Source of the DNA: Caulobacter rhizosphaerae
GTDB taxonomy: Bacteria; Pseudomonadota; Alphaproteobacteria; Caulobacterales; Caulobacteraceae
Reading direction: 5' to 3'
Assembly (NCBI RefSeq): GCF_010977555.1
Contig: NZ_CP048815.1
Span: 3,712,501 to 3,776,500 of the forward strand
Length of the DNA stretch: 64,000 nucleotides
In this document: piece by piece, positions 9,857 through 20,205 of the stretch
Layout of the letters: each line of letters starts with the position of its first letter
Numbering within the stretch: the stretch's first letter is position 1
Notes under the pieces: model-generated
Databases searched by the model: none
What the model saw: the letters and a program-made list of their open reading frames with translations, nothing else
Told to the model about the DNA's origin: nothing
Program-made: the position numbers and the translations under genes

Positions 9857-10020
9857 GGTCTGTCCATCGGCGCGGTCTGGAAGCGAGCCCGCGCGCGCGG
9901 GCCCCGCCGTCTTGCTGCACAAGGACTCCTGGACAACTGGATCGTCACCGCATTCAGGCTCATGGCTTCCTATGTAGGTTGGGTTCCGTCCAGACAATGA
10001 CCAGGAAATCAGGAAGTTTC

Positions 10021-10730
<710 letters not shown>

Positions 10731-10731
<1 letters not shown>

Positions 10732-13259
10732 TGGCCGCCCTGTCGTTTCGCCTGGCCGCCCGCGAGCTGCGCTCCGGGGTGCGGGGCTTCCGCATCTTTC
10801 TGGCGTGCCTGGCCCTGGGCGTGGCCGCCATCGCCGCCGCCGGCTCGACCGCCGAGGCCTTCCGCCACGGCCTGGCCAGCCAGGCCCGCGAGATCCTGGG
10901 CGGCGACCTCTATGCCTCCGTCGAGAACCGAGACTTCACCTCCGCCGAGCGCGCCGCCTTCGATCGGCTGGGAATCACCACCTACACCGCCGCCGCCCGC
11001 GCCATGGCGGAGGCCCCCAGCGGCGACCGGCGCCTGGTCAGCCTGCGCGGCGTCGACCACCGCTTTCCCCTGGCCGGAACGGTGAAGGTGGACGGCGCGC
11101 CCGACCTGAAGACCGCCCTGGCCGACCGTGACGGCGTCTCCGGCGCGGCCGTCGAGCCGGCCCTGCTGGACCGCCTGCACCTGAAGCTGGGCGACCGCTT
11201 CACGGTCGGGCCGATAACGCTGCGGGCCAGCGCCGTGCTGGTCAGCGAACCCGACGGCCTTTCCCGGGGCTTCGCCCTTGGACCGCGCGTGCTCGTGCGC
11301 CGCGAGGTGCTGGAGCGCTCGGGGCTGCTGGCGCCCGGCGGCCTGTCCGGTCGCGCGGTCCGTGTCGCCCTGCCGGCCAGCCAGGACCCGCGCGCCGTTG
11401 GCAAGGCGGTCCAGGCCCGGTTTCCCGATGCGGGGTTCGAGGTTCGCGACCGCCTGGACGCCGCCCCCGGCGCGCGCCGTCTTATCGACCAGCTGGAATA
11501 CTTCCTCGGCTTCATCGGCCTGGCCTCGCTGGTGGCCGGCGGCCTGGGCGTGGCCGGCGCGGTCAGCGCCTATCTGGCCACGCGCGAGCCATCGATCGCC
11601 GTGCTCAAGGCGCTGGGCGCCGACGGCGCGCTGATCCGCAACCTCTACCTGATCCAGATCGGGCTGCTGGCCGTCCTGGGCGTGGCCATTGGCCTGGCGA
11701 TCGGCGCCGTCGCGCCACTGGTCCTGGGACAGCTGGCTGGCCCGTCCCTGCCGATCCCGGCCCTGTTCGCCGTCTATCCCCTGCCCCTGGCCAAGGCCGG
11801 GCTGTTCGGCCTGTTGGCGGCCGCGGCCTTCTCGCTGGTCCCGCTGGCGAGGGCGCGCCGCGCGCCACCGTCGGCCCTGTTTCGCCGCAGCCTGGGCGGC
11901 CGCCTTCCGCTGAGCCTGGAAACCCTGGGCGCGGTGCTGGCCGGCGCGGGCCTGGCCGCCCTGGCCGTGGCCACCGCCCCGACACCGATCGCCGCGGCGA
12001 TCATGATCGCCGGGGTCGCCGTCTCGTTCGCGGTCCTCTGGGCCCTGGGACGCGCCGCCGCCTGGGGCGCGGGCAAGATGAGACGCCTGGTCAGCGGTCC
12101 CGCGAAGCTCGGCCTGGCCAACCTGGCCGGACCGCGCTCGGCCGCCCGCACCGCCAGCCCGGCCATCGGCCTGGGCGTGGCCCTGCTGGCCTGCGTGGTG
12201 CTGATCCAGTCGGCTCTGCTGACCCAGATCACCACCACCGCCCCGCGCACCGCCCCGGCCATGGTGTTCACCGAGATCCCCGGCGGCCAAGCCGCTGCGT
12301 TCGACGCCGAGGTCGCCCAGGTCATGCCGCTGACCCTGGAGACCTATCTGCGCCTGCCCTTCGTCACCGGCCGGATCAGCGGCCTGAAAGGCCGGCCGGT
12401 CGATAAGGACAGGATCAAGCCGGGCCAGCGCTGGGCCTTCGACAACGACATCGGCATGACCCTGCTGAGCGGCGCGCCGCCAAGCAACCAGGATGGAGGC
12501 GGCGAGACCACCGCCGGCCGGTGGTGGAGGCCCGACTACGCCGGCCCGCCGCTGCTGGCCCTGAACGCCGAGCTAGCCGAGGGCGCGGGGCTGAAAGTTG
12601 GCGACAGCGTCACCCTGACCATCCTGGGCCGCGACATCGAGGCCCGCGTCGCGGTGCTGCGCAGGATCGAGTTCGGCGGTTTCGGCCCCAACTTCAACGT
12701 CGTGCTGAACGCCAGGGCCCTGGAGGGGGCGGACCTGCGCAACGTCGCCATCGCCCGGCTGGGCAAGCCTCAGGAAGCCGCCCTGACCCGCCGGCTCGGC
12801 GACAGCTTTCCGGGGGTCAACGTCATCAGTGTCCGCGAGCAGCTGGACGCCGCCGCCGCCCTGTTCGACCGCCTGGCCCTGGCCGTGCGGGGCGCGGCGG
12901 CAGTGGCGGGCCTGGCCGGCCTGCTGGTGCTGGCAGGGGCCATCGCCGCCGGGGCGCGGGCCCGGGCGCGCGAGGCCGCGACCCTCAAGGTGCTGGGCGC
13001 CACGCGCGGCCAGATCCTGGCCGCCTACGCGATCGAGTACGGCGCGGTCGGGCTGATCGCCGGGGCGGCGGGCGTGGCCCTGGGCTTCGCCGCCGCCTGG
13101 CCGGTGGTGGTCAAGGTGTTCGAGGCCCGCTGGAGCGTCGACTGGGGCGGGGTCATGATCCTGCTGGTCGGCGCGGCGGGGCTTTCGACGGCGGGGGGCC
13201 TTTTGGCGGCGGCCTTGGCGCTGGCGCAGCGGCCGGCGCCGGTGCTGCGGGCGGAGTGA
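10731..13259 (+). CDS. FtsX-like ABC permease, YbbP family
   Basis: An 842-residue membrane protein with the duplicated FtsX architecture. It has an N-terminal helix, a large periplasmic domain, a helix cluster near residues 255-340 (LVAGGLGVAGAVSAYL, SIAVLKALGADGALIRN), further central helices, a second periplasmic domain, and a C-terminal helix set with REAATLKVLGATRGQIL. It is coupled to the ATPase upstream. The last 107 bp also encode, on the other strand, the Pro-rich tail of the VanY-like gene. Confidence 0.9.
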
Positions 13260-14304
13260 GCAGCGGGTCGCCGGGACGGCCGGAGCCGGCCAGCGGCAGG
13301 CTGGCGATCGGCACGCCCGGCAGCATCGGCTCGCCCGTCCACTCCCAATGCCAGGGCTCGAACACGTAGTTGACGAAGCCGAACCGCCCCGCGTTGGCCA
13401 CTAGCCAGCGATAGAGGTCCGACCGGGTCATCGCCAACCGGTTGGGATCGGCGCTGGAGTCCGGTCCGAACCCCGGCGCGGCGGCGATGAACAGGTCCAC
13501 GGCCAGGCCGGTGCGGTGGGCCGAGCAGATGGTCCGCGACACGCCCTGGCAGTTGTTGTCGCGGGCGCAGCGGGCGGCGTCGGCGGCCGGGTCGCGGAAG
13601 CCGGAGAACAGGGTCAGAGCGCGCGGGTCGCGCACCACCCCGGCCGCCTTTGCCTCGGCGACCATCCGGCGATAGGCGTCCAGGGCGCCGGGCCGCAGCT
13701 GGATGGCCTTGCCGCCGTAGCTCTCCTCGGGCTTGGCGGTGGACAGCAGGGCGACCGACGGCGCGCCGGGGCAGATCCCCTCGCCGTTGACCTTCACGAA
13801 CGGCCGCGCCCGATGCCAGCGCACGAGCATGACCTTGAAGGTCTCCGGGTCGAAGGTCCCGGTCGGCTTCAGGCCATGACCGCCTTGCCATCGCGCGAGG
13901 GCGGCGGCGAAGCGCGGCGTGCCCGGGGCGCAGGCGGTCTGGACCTCGTGGGCGACGCGGGGGGCGTAGATCTCCCACCCGGTCTCGGCCCGCCCGAACG
14001 GCGTCCAGGTCAGGGTGGTCAGCGAGGCGGCGTTGACCGGCGCGGCGCTGGCCGAGGCGCCGCCGGCGTTGCAGTCCTCGGGCGAACCGCCGGGCGCCGC
14101 TCGGAGGGTTGGGCTGGCCGGCGGATCGTTCGACGGCAGATAGGTCGGGGGCGCGTACTGGGCCGGTTCGCGCGGCGCCGAGGCCGAGGGCGGCGGCAAG
14201 GCCGGCGCGGGGCGCTTGCCCGGCCACATCACCCACGCGACAAACGCGGCGACCAGCACGGCCAGCCCGCCCAGAACCCAGATCAGCCAACGCAGGATCT
14301 TCAA
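13153..14304 (-). CDS. Membrane-anchored D-alanyl-D-alanine carboxypeptidase, VanY/M15 type
   Basis: Trims D-Ala from peptidoglycan stem peptides. TTG 14304 is preferred because AAGGAG lies 6 bases upstream, giving an N terminus KILRWLIWVLGGLAV (membrane anchor); ATG 14349 is a longer alternative. After a Pro-rich linker, a central module (RWQGGHGLKPTGTFDPETF) is followed by the M15 zinc site: SAHRTGLAVDL (His and Asp) and EPWHWEW (Glu and His). The C-terminal 40 residues are almost all Pro/Ala/Lys and overlap the 3' end of ybbP on the other strand. It is divergent from the L,D-transpeptidase gene, both acting on the wall. Confidence 0.85.
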   Translation of the reverse strand: MKILRWLIWVLGGLAVLVAAFVAWVMWPGKRPAPALPPPSASAPREPAQYAPPTYLPSNDPPASPTLRAAPGGSPEDCNAGGASASAAPVNAASLTTLTWTPFGRAETGWEIYAPRVAHEVQTACAPGTPRFAAALARWQGGHGLKPTGTFDPETFKVMLVRWHRARPFVKVNGEGICPGAPSVALLSTAKPEESYGGKAIQLRPGALDAYRRMVAEAKAAGVVRDPRALTLFSGFRDPAADAARCARDNNCQGVSRTICSAHRTGLAVDLFIAAAPGFGPDSSADPNRLAMTRSDLYRWLVANAGRFGFVNYVFEPWHWEWTGEPMLPGVPIASLPLAGSGRPGDPLLTPPAAPAPAAAPAPRPPPKGPPPSKAPPRRPAGS

Positions 14305-14398
14305 ACAGGGCTCCTTGGCCGCGGGAGGCCGGTGGTGGAACTTCGCCATGGCTCAAGGCTTGAGAGGGGCAAGGCGTTCCCGCCCCGGAGTCGTTTGC

Positions 14399-15493
14399 AT
14401 GCCCTTGCCCCTGCGTCCTGTCGTTTTGCTGCTCGGCTGCCTGGCGGCCACCGCCGCCTGTTCCGATCCCGCCCCGAAGCCGGACAAGCCGGCCGTGTCG
14501 AAGCCCGCCGCCCCGCCCGCCAAGCCCCAGACGCCGGTGGTGGCGGCGCCGGCCGTCGCCCCCGCCGCGCCCTCGCCGCTGGCCCAGGCCGTGAACGCCG
14601 CCGCCTTCGATCCGGCCGCCACGACGCCGCAGGCCAGGCAGGCCTATCTGACCCGCGCCCAGGTGCTGCTCGACCGCGCCCATTTCTCGCCCGGGGTGAT
14701 CGACGGCCGGGAAGGTTCGAACCTGACCCTGGCGATCAGCGCCTTCCAGGAAGCCCGCCGGCTGACCGTCGACGGCAAGCTGAGCCCCGCCGTCTGGGAC
14801 GCCCTGGTCGCCGACGCCGGCCCGGCCCTGACCGACTACGTGATCACGCCGGAAGACGTCGCCGGGCCGTTCACCCCCGACATCCCCAAGGACGACTACG
14901 AGGCGATGGCCAAGCTGCCGGCCCTCGGCTACGGCTCGCCGCTGGAGGCCCTGGCCGAGAAGTTCCACATGGACGAGCCGCTGCTGCAGGCGCTCAACCC
15001 CGGCGTCGACTTCTCCCAGGCCGGAACCACGATCATCGTCGCCGCCCTGGGGCCCGACGGCCTGGACGGCAAGGTCACGCGGATCGAGATCGACAACGCC
15101 AGGGGCGTGCTCAAGGCCTATGCCGACGGCGACAAGCTGCTAGCGGTATATCCGGCCACGGTGGGCAGCACCGAGCGCCCGGCCCCGGTCGGCGAGTGGG
15201 CGGTCAACACCGTGGCCCCGCGCCCGACCTATACCTACGATCCCTCGCGCCTGACGTTCGGCAAGCCGACGGGAAAGCTGACCATCAAGGCCGGGCCGAA
15301 CAATCCGGTGGGCTCCACCTGGATCGACCTGACCAAGGACACCTACGGCATCCACGGCACGCCCGACCCCAAGCTGGTCAACAAGCGCGCCTCGCACGGC
15401 TGCGTGCGGCTGACCAACTGGGACGCGGCCGAACTGGGCGCAGCGGTGCAGAAGGGGGCCAAGGTGGTGTTCGAGGGCAAGCCGGTGCGGTGA
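14399..15493 (+). CDS. L,D-transpeptidase (YkuD) lipoprotein with peptidoglycan-binding domain
   Basis: Cross-links or anchors peptidoglycan through meso-diaminopimelate. ATG 14399 gives a lipoprotein signal ending LAATAAC. A Pro/Ala linker and a PG_binding_1-like domain (residues about 80-130, VIDGREGSNLTLAISAFQEA) precede a short linker and the YkuD domain. The catalytic motif is complete: HGTPDP, then SHGCVRLTNWDA with Cys as nucleophile. In total 364 residues. The gene is divergent from the VanY-like carboxypeptidase across 94 bp, so the two may be co-regulated. Confidence 0.92.
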   Translation: MPLPLRPVVLLLGCLAATAACSDPAPKPDKPAVSKPAAPPAKPQTPVVAAPAVAPAAPSPLAQAVNAAAFDPAATTPQARQAYLTRAQVLLDRAHFSPGVIDGREGSNLTLAISAFQEARRLTVDGKLSPAVWDALVADAGPALTDYVITPEDVAGPFTPDIPKDDYEAMAKLPALGYGSPLEALAEKFHMDEPLLQALNPGVDFSQAGTTIIVAALGPDGLDGKVTRIEIDNARGVLKAYADGDKLLAVYPATVGSTERPAPVGEWAVNTVAPRPTYTYDPSRLTFGKPTGKLTIKAGPNNPVGSTWIDLTKDTYGIHGTPDPKLVNKRASHGCVRLTNWDAAELGAAVQKGAKVVFEGKPVR

Positions 15494-15495
15494 TC

Positions 15496-15574
15496 GGGAC
15501 ACGCCCTCGCGGCGTGTCCCCCACTTGCCGGCGCGTCGCTCGACGCTGGGGACACGCCGCGAGGGCATGTCCCC
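15496..15574. repeat. Pair of inverted GGGACACGCC palindromes
   Basis: Two copies, at 15496-15521 and 15548-15574, each nearly self-palindromic (GGGACACGCC, short centre, GGCGTGTCCC) and lying in inverted orientation to each other. Together they can form two hairpins or one long stem. They fill the space between the convergent L,D-transpeptidase and TonB-dependent receptor genes, so a terminator role is possible. A related palindrome is at 57552-57577. Confidence 0.7.
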
Positions 15575-15579
15575 GGTCC

Positions 15580-17577
15580 CTACAGCGCCACCCTCAGTCC
15601 CACCCGCACCACCCTCGGGGCCGCATACCCCGCTACGCCGTCCGCCGTCCGCGAGGTCTGGATATTGGCGTCCAGCAGGTTGTCGCCGACCAGGTACAGC
15701 GTCACCAGGGGCTTCACACGCCAGTCCAGCCGGGCGTCCAGCCGCCAGGCCGGATCGAGCACGCGGCTGTTCAAGTCGTCCTCGAACCGCTTGCCTTCCC
15801 AGGTCAGGTCCGTGGTCAGGGCCAGGGTTTCGGTCAGCTCGGCCGACAGGCCCGCCGTGGCGCTCCAGATCGGGGCCTGGGCCGGGCGCTTGCCGGTCAG
15901 CTGCGGAGCCGTCGAACCGCCGTCCACCCGGGCGTCGGTGACCGACAGGGCCGAGCTCAGAGTCACGGCGCCGACCGTGCGCTCGGCGCGGCCTTCCAGC
16001 CCGACCGCGTCGATCGTCCCCGCGTTCTGGCGCTGGCGCAGCACGCCGCCGGCCGGGATGAAGCCGCCGATCGGGAAGGTTCCTGGCCCGGCGCCCAGGG
16101 TGACGTTGACGATCGGGTCTTCGATCCGGTTCCAGAACGCCGTGGCCTCGACCAGCCCCTTGTCGCCCTTGTGCGAGACGCCGGCCTCCAGGCCCTGCAG
16201 TCGCTCGGGCTTCAGCCCCGCATTGGCCTCGGTGACGTCGTTGCCCACCCGGAACGGGCGATAGAGCTCGTTGAGGCTGGCGGGCCGGAAGCCGGTATAG
16301 CCCGCCAGGCGGGCCGTCGTTCCGCCGCCCAGGTCGCGGGTCACGCCCAGCCGGCCGCTGACCACCTCGCCGTCGCGATCGGCCGGATGCTGGTCCAGCA
16401 GCACCGCCCCGGTCAGGGCGCTACGCTCGACCCGGAAGCCGTCGGTGGTCGCCCAGTGGTCGAGCCGCAGGCCGCCGGCCACCAGCCAGGAGCCTGCCGT
16501 CCACGATCCATCGGCATAGGCCCCGGCCACCGCGGTTTTGCCGCCGGCCACGCGGTTGCGGGTGTAGGTCCCGCCCAAATAGCTGTAGCGCTCGCGCTCC
16601 TCGCCGTCGTTCAGGCGCGCGTCGGCGCCCAGCTCCCACTCCAGCCCGCCGGCCTTGCGGCGCAGGGCCCCGTTGAGGCCCCAGCCGGTAGCCGGGGTCT
16701 TGTCCTGGCTGTTGGCCGGCGTGGTGGCCGAGCGACCGGCGGCAACGGCGACCGAGCTGTTGAACAGGTCGCTGGTCCGCCGCCAGGCCTGCAGCTTCCA
16801 GCCCAGGGCCGCGCCGCGCGGGGCCTTGACCAGGGTGGCGCTGAACACGTTGCCCGAGGCGTTGGCGCGGGCTCCGGCCAGCCCCGCCCCGCGATCCTCC
16901 TCGAAGAACCCGCCGCGCAGCGACAGCAGGCCCAGGGCCGTGGCCATGTCGACGCGGCCGGAGATGCTCTTGGCCTCCAGGTCGGTCCGGGTGTCGGCCG
17001 CGCCTCGGGCGTCGCCCCGCACCGGCACGTAGCCGTCGGACTTGTCGTAGAAGGCCGCGCCGGTGAACTCAAACCGCCCGAAGGTCGAGGTGGCCGCGGC
17101 GGAGGCGCGCTTGGAGCCCAGCTCGCCGACCGAGACGTCGGCGGCGACGCCCGCGTCCCGCTCCTTGAGTCCGATGACGCCGGTCAGGGCGCCGGCCCCG
17201 TAGGGGCCCGCCCCTGCCCCGCGCACGACGTCGATCCCGGCCAGGGACTCCGGGGCCAGCTGCGACCAGATCACCCAGCCGCCGAACGGGTCGTTCAGCG
17301 GTACGCCGTCCAGGGTGACCAGGGTCCGCCCCGCGCCGGACGGCGCGATGGCCCGCAGGCTGATCCCCTGGGTGGTGGGATTGGCCGACAGGCTGGAGGT
17401 GCGGCGAAACAGCGACACGCCCGGCGTCTGGCCTATCGCCTCGTCCACCCGCTGGCTCTTCGCCAGGTCGCCCTCGCCCAGATGGACGGCGGAAAACGCA
17501 GCCTCGGCCGCGGCCGGCGGCAGGCGCGCGGCGGTGACGATCACCTGCTCGATGGGAGGCGGCGTGTCGAAGGGCAT
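15580..17577 (-). CDS. TonB-dependent outer-membrane receptor, no visible signal peptide
   Basis: A 665-residue receptor for active uptake of a large or scarce ligand. A TonB-box-like IEQVIVTAARLP is at residues 9-20, then the plug domain (GVSLFRRTSSL, TLDGVPLNDPFGG, DVVRGAGAGPYGAGAL) and a 22-strand barrel ending in an aromatic-poor strand (RVGLRVAL). The plug begins almost at the start codon: no signal sequence is encoded, and an in-frame TGA lies five codons upstream of ATG 17577. Ligand unknown. No dedicated transporter genes adjoin it. Confidence 0.85.
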   Translation of the reverse strand: MPFDTPPPIEQVIVTAARLPPAAAEAAFSAVHLGEGDLAKSQRVDEAIGQTPGVSLFRRTSSLSANPTTQGISLRAIAPSGAGRTLVTLDGVPLNDPFGGWVIWSQLAPESLAGIDVVRGAGAGPYGAGALTGVIGLKERDAGVAADVSVGELGSKRASAAATSTFGRFEFTGAAFYDKSDGYVPVRGDARGAADTRTDLEAKSISGRVDMATALGLLSLRGGFFEEDRGAGLAGARANASGNVFSATLVKAPRGAALGWKLQAWRRTSDLFNSSVAVAAGRSATTPANSQDKTPATGWGLNGALRRKAGGLEWELGADARLNDGEERERYSYLGGTYTRNRVAGGKTAVAGAYADGSWTAGSWLVAGGLRLDHWATTDGFRVERSALTGAVLLDQHPADRDGEVVSGRLGVTRDLGGGTTARLAGYTGFRPASLNELYRPFRVGNDVTEANAGLKPERLQGLEAGVSHKGDKGLVEATAFWNRIEDPIVNVTLGAGPGTFPIGGFIPAGGVLRQRQNAGTIDAVGLEGRAERTVGAVTLSSALSVTDARVDGGSTAPQLTGKRPAQAPIWSATAGLSAELTETLALTTDLTWEGKRFEDDLNSRVLDPAWRLDARLDWRVKPLVTLYLVGDNLLDANIQTSRTADGVAGYAAPRVVRVGLRVAL

Positions 17578-17819
17578 GAGGAGTCTCGTTCAGGGAGCGC
17601 GGGCCACCGACCTAAACCGCTTCGCGCGGCGGAAGAACCGCGTCCGGCGCCGCGCTTCTCCTTTGGTACGCTCGGCCGCCCAAAACGTTCAATCTGGCCC
17701 ATGCCGCGCGGCGCCTGGCGAGACTTAACGCTGGCCCTGGAGCCCGCTCGCCACGCCCGCCAGGCGGTCGTCCCCGAAGGCGCGAGGCCTTCTCCCCACC
17801 GGGAAGACTGTCCGAGAGT

Positions 17820-18725
17820 CTAGCAGCTTCCCGGATTGTCCCGCTTCAGCACGCAGATCATCTTGTTCCCGCGCGGCGCGCCGTAGACGGCGACCAGGCG
17901 GCTCTCGAAATAGGCCCACTTGGCCCGGGTGTCCTGGGCGGCGACGTCCATGGCCCGGTTATAGGCCGGCAAGCCGCGCGCGGTGCCGGTGGTGTCCTTG
18001 TTGAGCACCGCGTGCCTGATCCGCCCACTGCAGTACAGCGACTCCGGGAAGCCGTCGTAGCAGCCGCTGATCAGGCCCGCCGGAAACGCGCCGCCAGCCG
18101 GCGACAGCCATGGCGCGGGCGCGGCGTGGTTCAGGCCCTGGGGATCGGCGATCGAGGGCGCGGCGCGCGGCGTGTCGATCCAGTTGCTGTGCGAGTAGAA
18201 ATCCTGGGCGGCGTGGAACGCCATGCCCATGTCCTCGAACACGTTGCACTTGGCCCGGCCCTTGACGCCGTTGAACGTGCAGCCGCCGAAGATGCTGGTG
18301 CTGCCCAGCTGCAGGTTCGGCTTCACCAGGCCGGCCGCGTCGCTCACCGCCGCATTGATGTTGTTGTAGATGTAGGTGCGGCACGAGGTCAGGATATTCT
18401 GGGCGGTGGCGGCGCTCTGGGGATAGGCGCCCGGCGTGAAGAAGTCGCCGCCGTCGCAGTGGGCGGGCTTGCTGCTCATCAGGCCGCGCGTCGGGTTGTC
18501 GGGCGCGCCGACCGCGCCCCAGGTGCCGTTCTTGCCGGCCAGCTGATCCAGCGAGTCCGATCCGAAGCCGAACGTGGCCAGGCCGCTGCGCGTGATGCGC
18601 TCATGCTCGGCGTTCTGGCCCAGGCTGCGGATGGTGCCAAAGGCCTGGGCCTTGGGGGTGAGAGCCTGCGGCGTGAGCAGGATCGAGGCGGCGACGGCCG
18701 CCAAAGCCATGGAACGCTTACGCAT
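17820..18725 (-). CDS. Secreted phospholipase C/Het-C-like protein
   Basis: A 301-residue exported protein. ATG 18725 has GGGAGGT 6 bases upstream; the signal peptide runs through LAAVAASILLTPQALTPKAQA. The segment FHAAQDFYSHSNWID resembles the zinc-binding His/Asp motif of bacterial phospholipase C and Het-C-type proteins, and HERITRSGL near the N terminus may supply another metal ligand. Nine or more cysteines occur, suggesting disulfides in the periplasm or outside. Enzymatic activity is inferred from the motif only. Upstream spacing of about 90 bp to the next gene leaves room for its own promoter. Confidence 0.7.
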   Translation of the reverse strand: MRKRSMALAAVAASILLTPQALTPKAQAFGTIRSLGQNAEHERITRSGLATFGFGSDSLDQLAGKNGTWGAVGAPDNPTRGLMSSKPAHCDGGDFFTPGAYPQSAATAQNILTSCRTYIYNNINAAVSDAAGLVKPNLQLGSTSIFGGCTFNGVKGRAKCNVFEDMGMAFHAAQDFYSHSNWIDTPRAAPSIADPQGLNHAAPAPWLSPAGGAFPAGLISGCYDGFPESLYCSGRIRHAVLNKDTTGTARGLPAYNRAMDVAAQDTRAKWAYFESRLVAVYGAPRGNKMICVLKRDNPGSC

Positions 18726-18816
18726 GACGATACCTCCCTGATTATTCAATCAAAGGTTACATCCATGCGCGCGAAAGTACAGCTCAGATCCTGCCGTCGC
18801 GCGCCGTCCTGTGCGC

Positions 18817-19830
18817 TCAGAGCCACAGGCCGGTCGCTGTCATTCCGTCACCCCAGAACCCCTCGGCGGGCCGCGTCATCCGCCCGTCCGCCACCCGGCA
18901 GCCGCCGGGATGGTCCTGCGCCAGCCACCAGGGTCCGTCCAGGTCGGCGAAGGCGCAGGAGCCCGCCAGGTGCAGGGCGGGCGCGATGGCCAGGGACGAG
19001 GCCACCATGCAGCCGACCATCAGGACGAAGCCGTGGTTGCGCGCTTCCTCCAGCATCAGCAGGGCCTCGGACAGTCCGCCGGCCTTGTCGAGCTTGAGGT
19101 TCACGGCGCGATAGCGGCCCTTGAGCGCCGCCAGATCCTCGGCCACGTGCACCGACTCGTCGGCGCAGATCGGGTAAGGCGGATCGTAGCCCTCCAGCGC
19201 CTGATCCTCGCCGGCCGGCAAGGGCTGCTCGACCAGGGCGATGTTGAGGTCCGACAGCACGGGCTTGAGACCGTCGAGCGTCGCGAAGTCCCAGCCCTCG
19301 TTGGGATCGACGATCAGCCGGGCGTCCGGCGCGGCCCGGGCCACGGCCAGCAGCCGGGCGGCGGGATCGTCGGCCGACAGCTTGACCTTGATCAGCGGGG
19401 CGGAAGCCACGGCCCGGGCGGCCGCGGCCATGGCTTCGGGGCCGTCCAGGCTGACCGTCACGGCGGTGACCAAGCTGTCGGGAACGCGCAAGGCGGTCAG
19501 GGCCTCAACGCTCAACCCCTCCCGCTTGGCCCGCAGGTCCCAGAGGGCGCAGTCCAGGGCGTTGCGCGCCGCGCCGGCCGTCAGCAGGGCCAAGGCCTCG
19601 TGCGGCCCCGCGCCCTCGCGCAAGGCCTGGGCGGCGGGGCGCAGCTGGGCGACCACGCTGTCGACCGTCTCGCCGTAGCGGGCGTAGGGCACGCTCTCGC
19701 CGCGACCGACCAGCTCGCCCTCGACGATCTCGACCACCACGACCTCGGCGGCGGTCTTGACCCCGCGCGAGATGCGGAACGGGGCCTTCAGGCGGTGGCT
19801 GACATGGGCGATGGAGACGATGCGCTGCAT
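18817..19830 (-). CDS. Dipeptide epimerase, enolase superfamily (L-Ala-D/L-Glu epimerase type)
   Basis: Cytoplasmic enzyme of about 337 residues that epimerises dipeptides such as L-Ala-D-Glu released from peptidoglycan. The superfamily residues are visible: catalytic Lys in PLIKVKL, metal ligands in IVDPNEGW, VEQPLP and CADES, and the second Lys in NLKLDKAGG. The start at ATG 19830 (MQRIVSIAHV) is preferred to an ATG four codons upstream. Together with the VanY and L,D-transpeptidase genes it makes this neighbourhood rich in wall metabolism. Substrate is assigned by family. Confidence 0.88.
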   Translation of the reverse strand: MQRIVSIAHVSHRLKAPFRISRGVKTAAEVVVVEIVEGELVGRGESVPYARYGETVDSVVAQLRPAAQALREGAGPHEALALLTAGAARNALDCALWDLRAKREGLSVEALTALRVPDSLVTAVTVSLDGPEAMAAAARAVASAPLIKVKLSADDPAARLLAVARAAPDARLIVDPNEGWDFATLDGLKPVLSDLNIALVEQPLPAGEDQALEGYDPPYPICADESVHVAEDLAALKGRYRAVNLKLDKAGGLSEALLMLEEARNHGFVLMVGCMVASSLAIAPALHLAGSCAFADLDGPWWLAQDHPGGCRVADGRMTRPAEGFWGDGMTATGLWL

Positions 19831-19868
19831 GCCCCCTGCCATCCCACCGATCGCTCGACTTGGCTAGC

Positions 19869-20078
19869 CTAGTGGCGACGGCGGATCGGCGAGTCGGCGC
19901 GGCGCTCGCGGAACACCTGCATCGCCAGGCCCGGCCGCACCACGAACAGGGCGGCCCAGACCAGCAGCACGCCGGCGTAGTTCAGAGCGCCGAGAACGCC
20001 GCCGGGCCGGCCGGGACGGGTGAAGCGGACCGAACGGGGTTGGGGCTGGAACAGGCTGGGCATGGCGATGTCGGTCAT
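19869..20078 (-). CDS. Small single-helix membrane protein
   Basis: 69 residues, one membrane helix (LNYAGVLLVWAALFVV) with a basic, Arg-rich C-terminal tail. ATG 20078 is preceded by GGAGGAC, a strong ribosome binding site. Function unknown. It lies just upstream of the epimerase on the same strand and could share its transcript. Confidence 0.6.
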   Translation of the reverse strand: MTDIAMPSLFQPQPRSVRFTRPGRPGGVLGALNYAGVLLVWAALFVVRPGLAMQVFRERRADSPIRRRH

Positions 20079-20205
20079 GGCGTCCTCCGTGGATGCGCCG
20101 ACCTTCGCCGGTCGATGCGTCAGATCCGGACGTAGAGACGGACGCTGCTCGGCCCCATATGTCCCTCGCGGGCGTTAGGCCCATGGACAAAGGAGCGCCA
20201 CGCGC

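Noticed and set aside
17578..17819. Possible cobalamin riboswitch upstream of the TonB-dependent receptor
   Set aside because: A GGGAAG with nearby GCCAC-like bases was noticed, but the order and orientation of the B12-box elements do not fit on the receptor strand.
17755..17822. Hairpins GAAGGC/GCCTTC and AGACT/AGTCT after the secreted protein gene
   Set aside because: Stems are short and no T-run follows; not enough to call a terminator.
13516..17823. A 1435-codon open frame on the plus strand
   Set aside because: It crosses the VanY, L,D-transpeptidase and TonB-receptor genes in the wrong frame or strand; composition is typical of shadows and no motifs appear.
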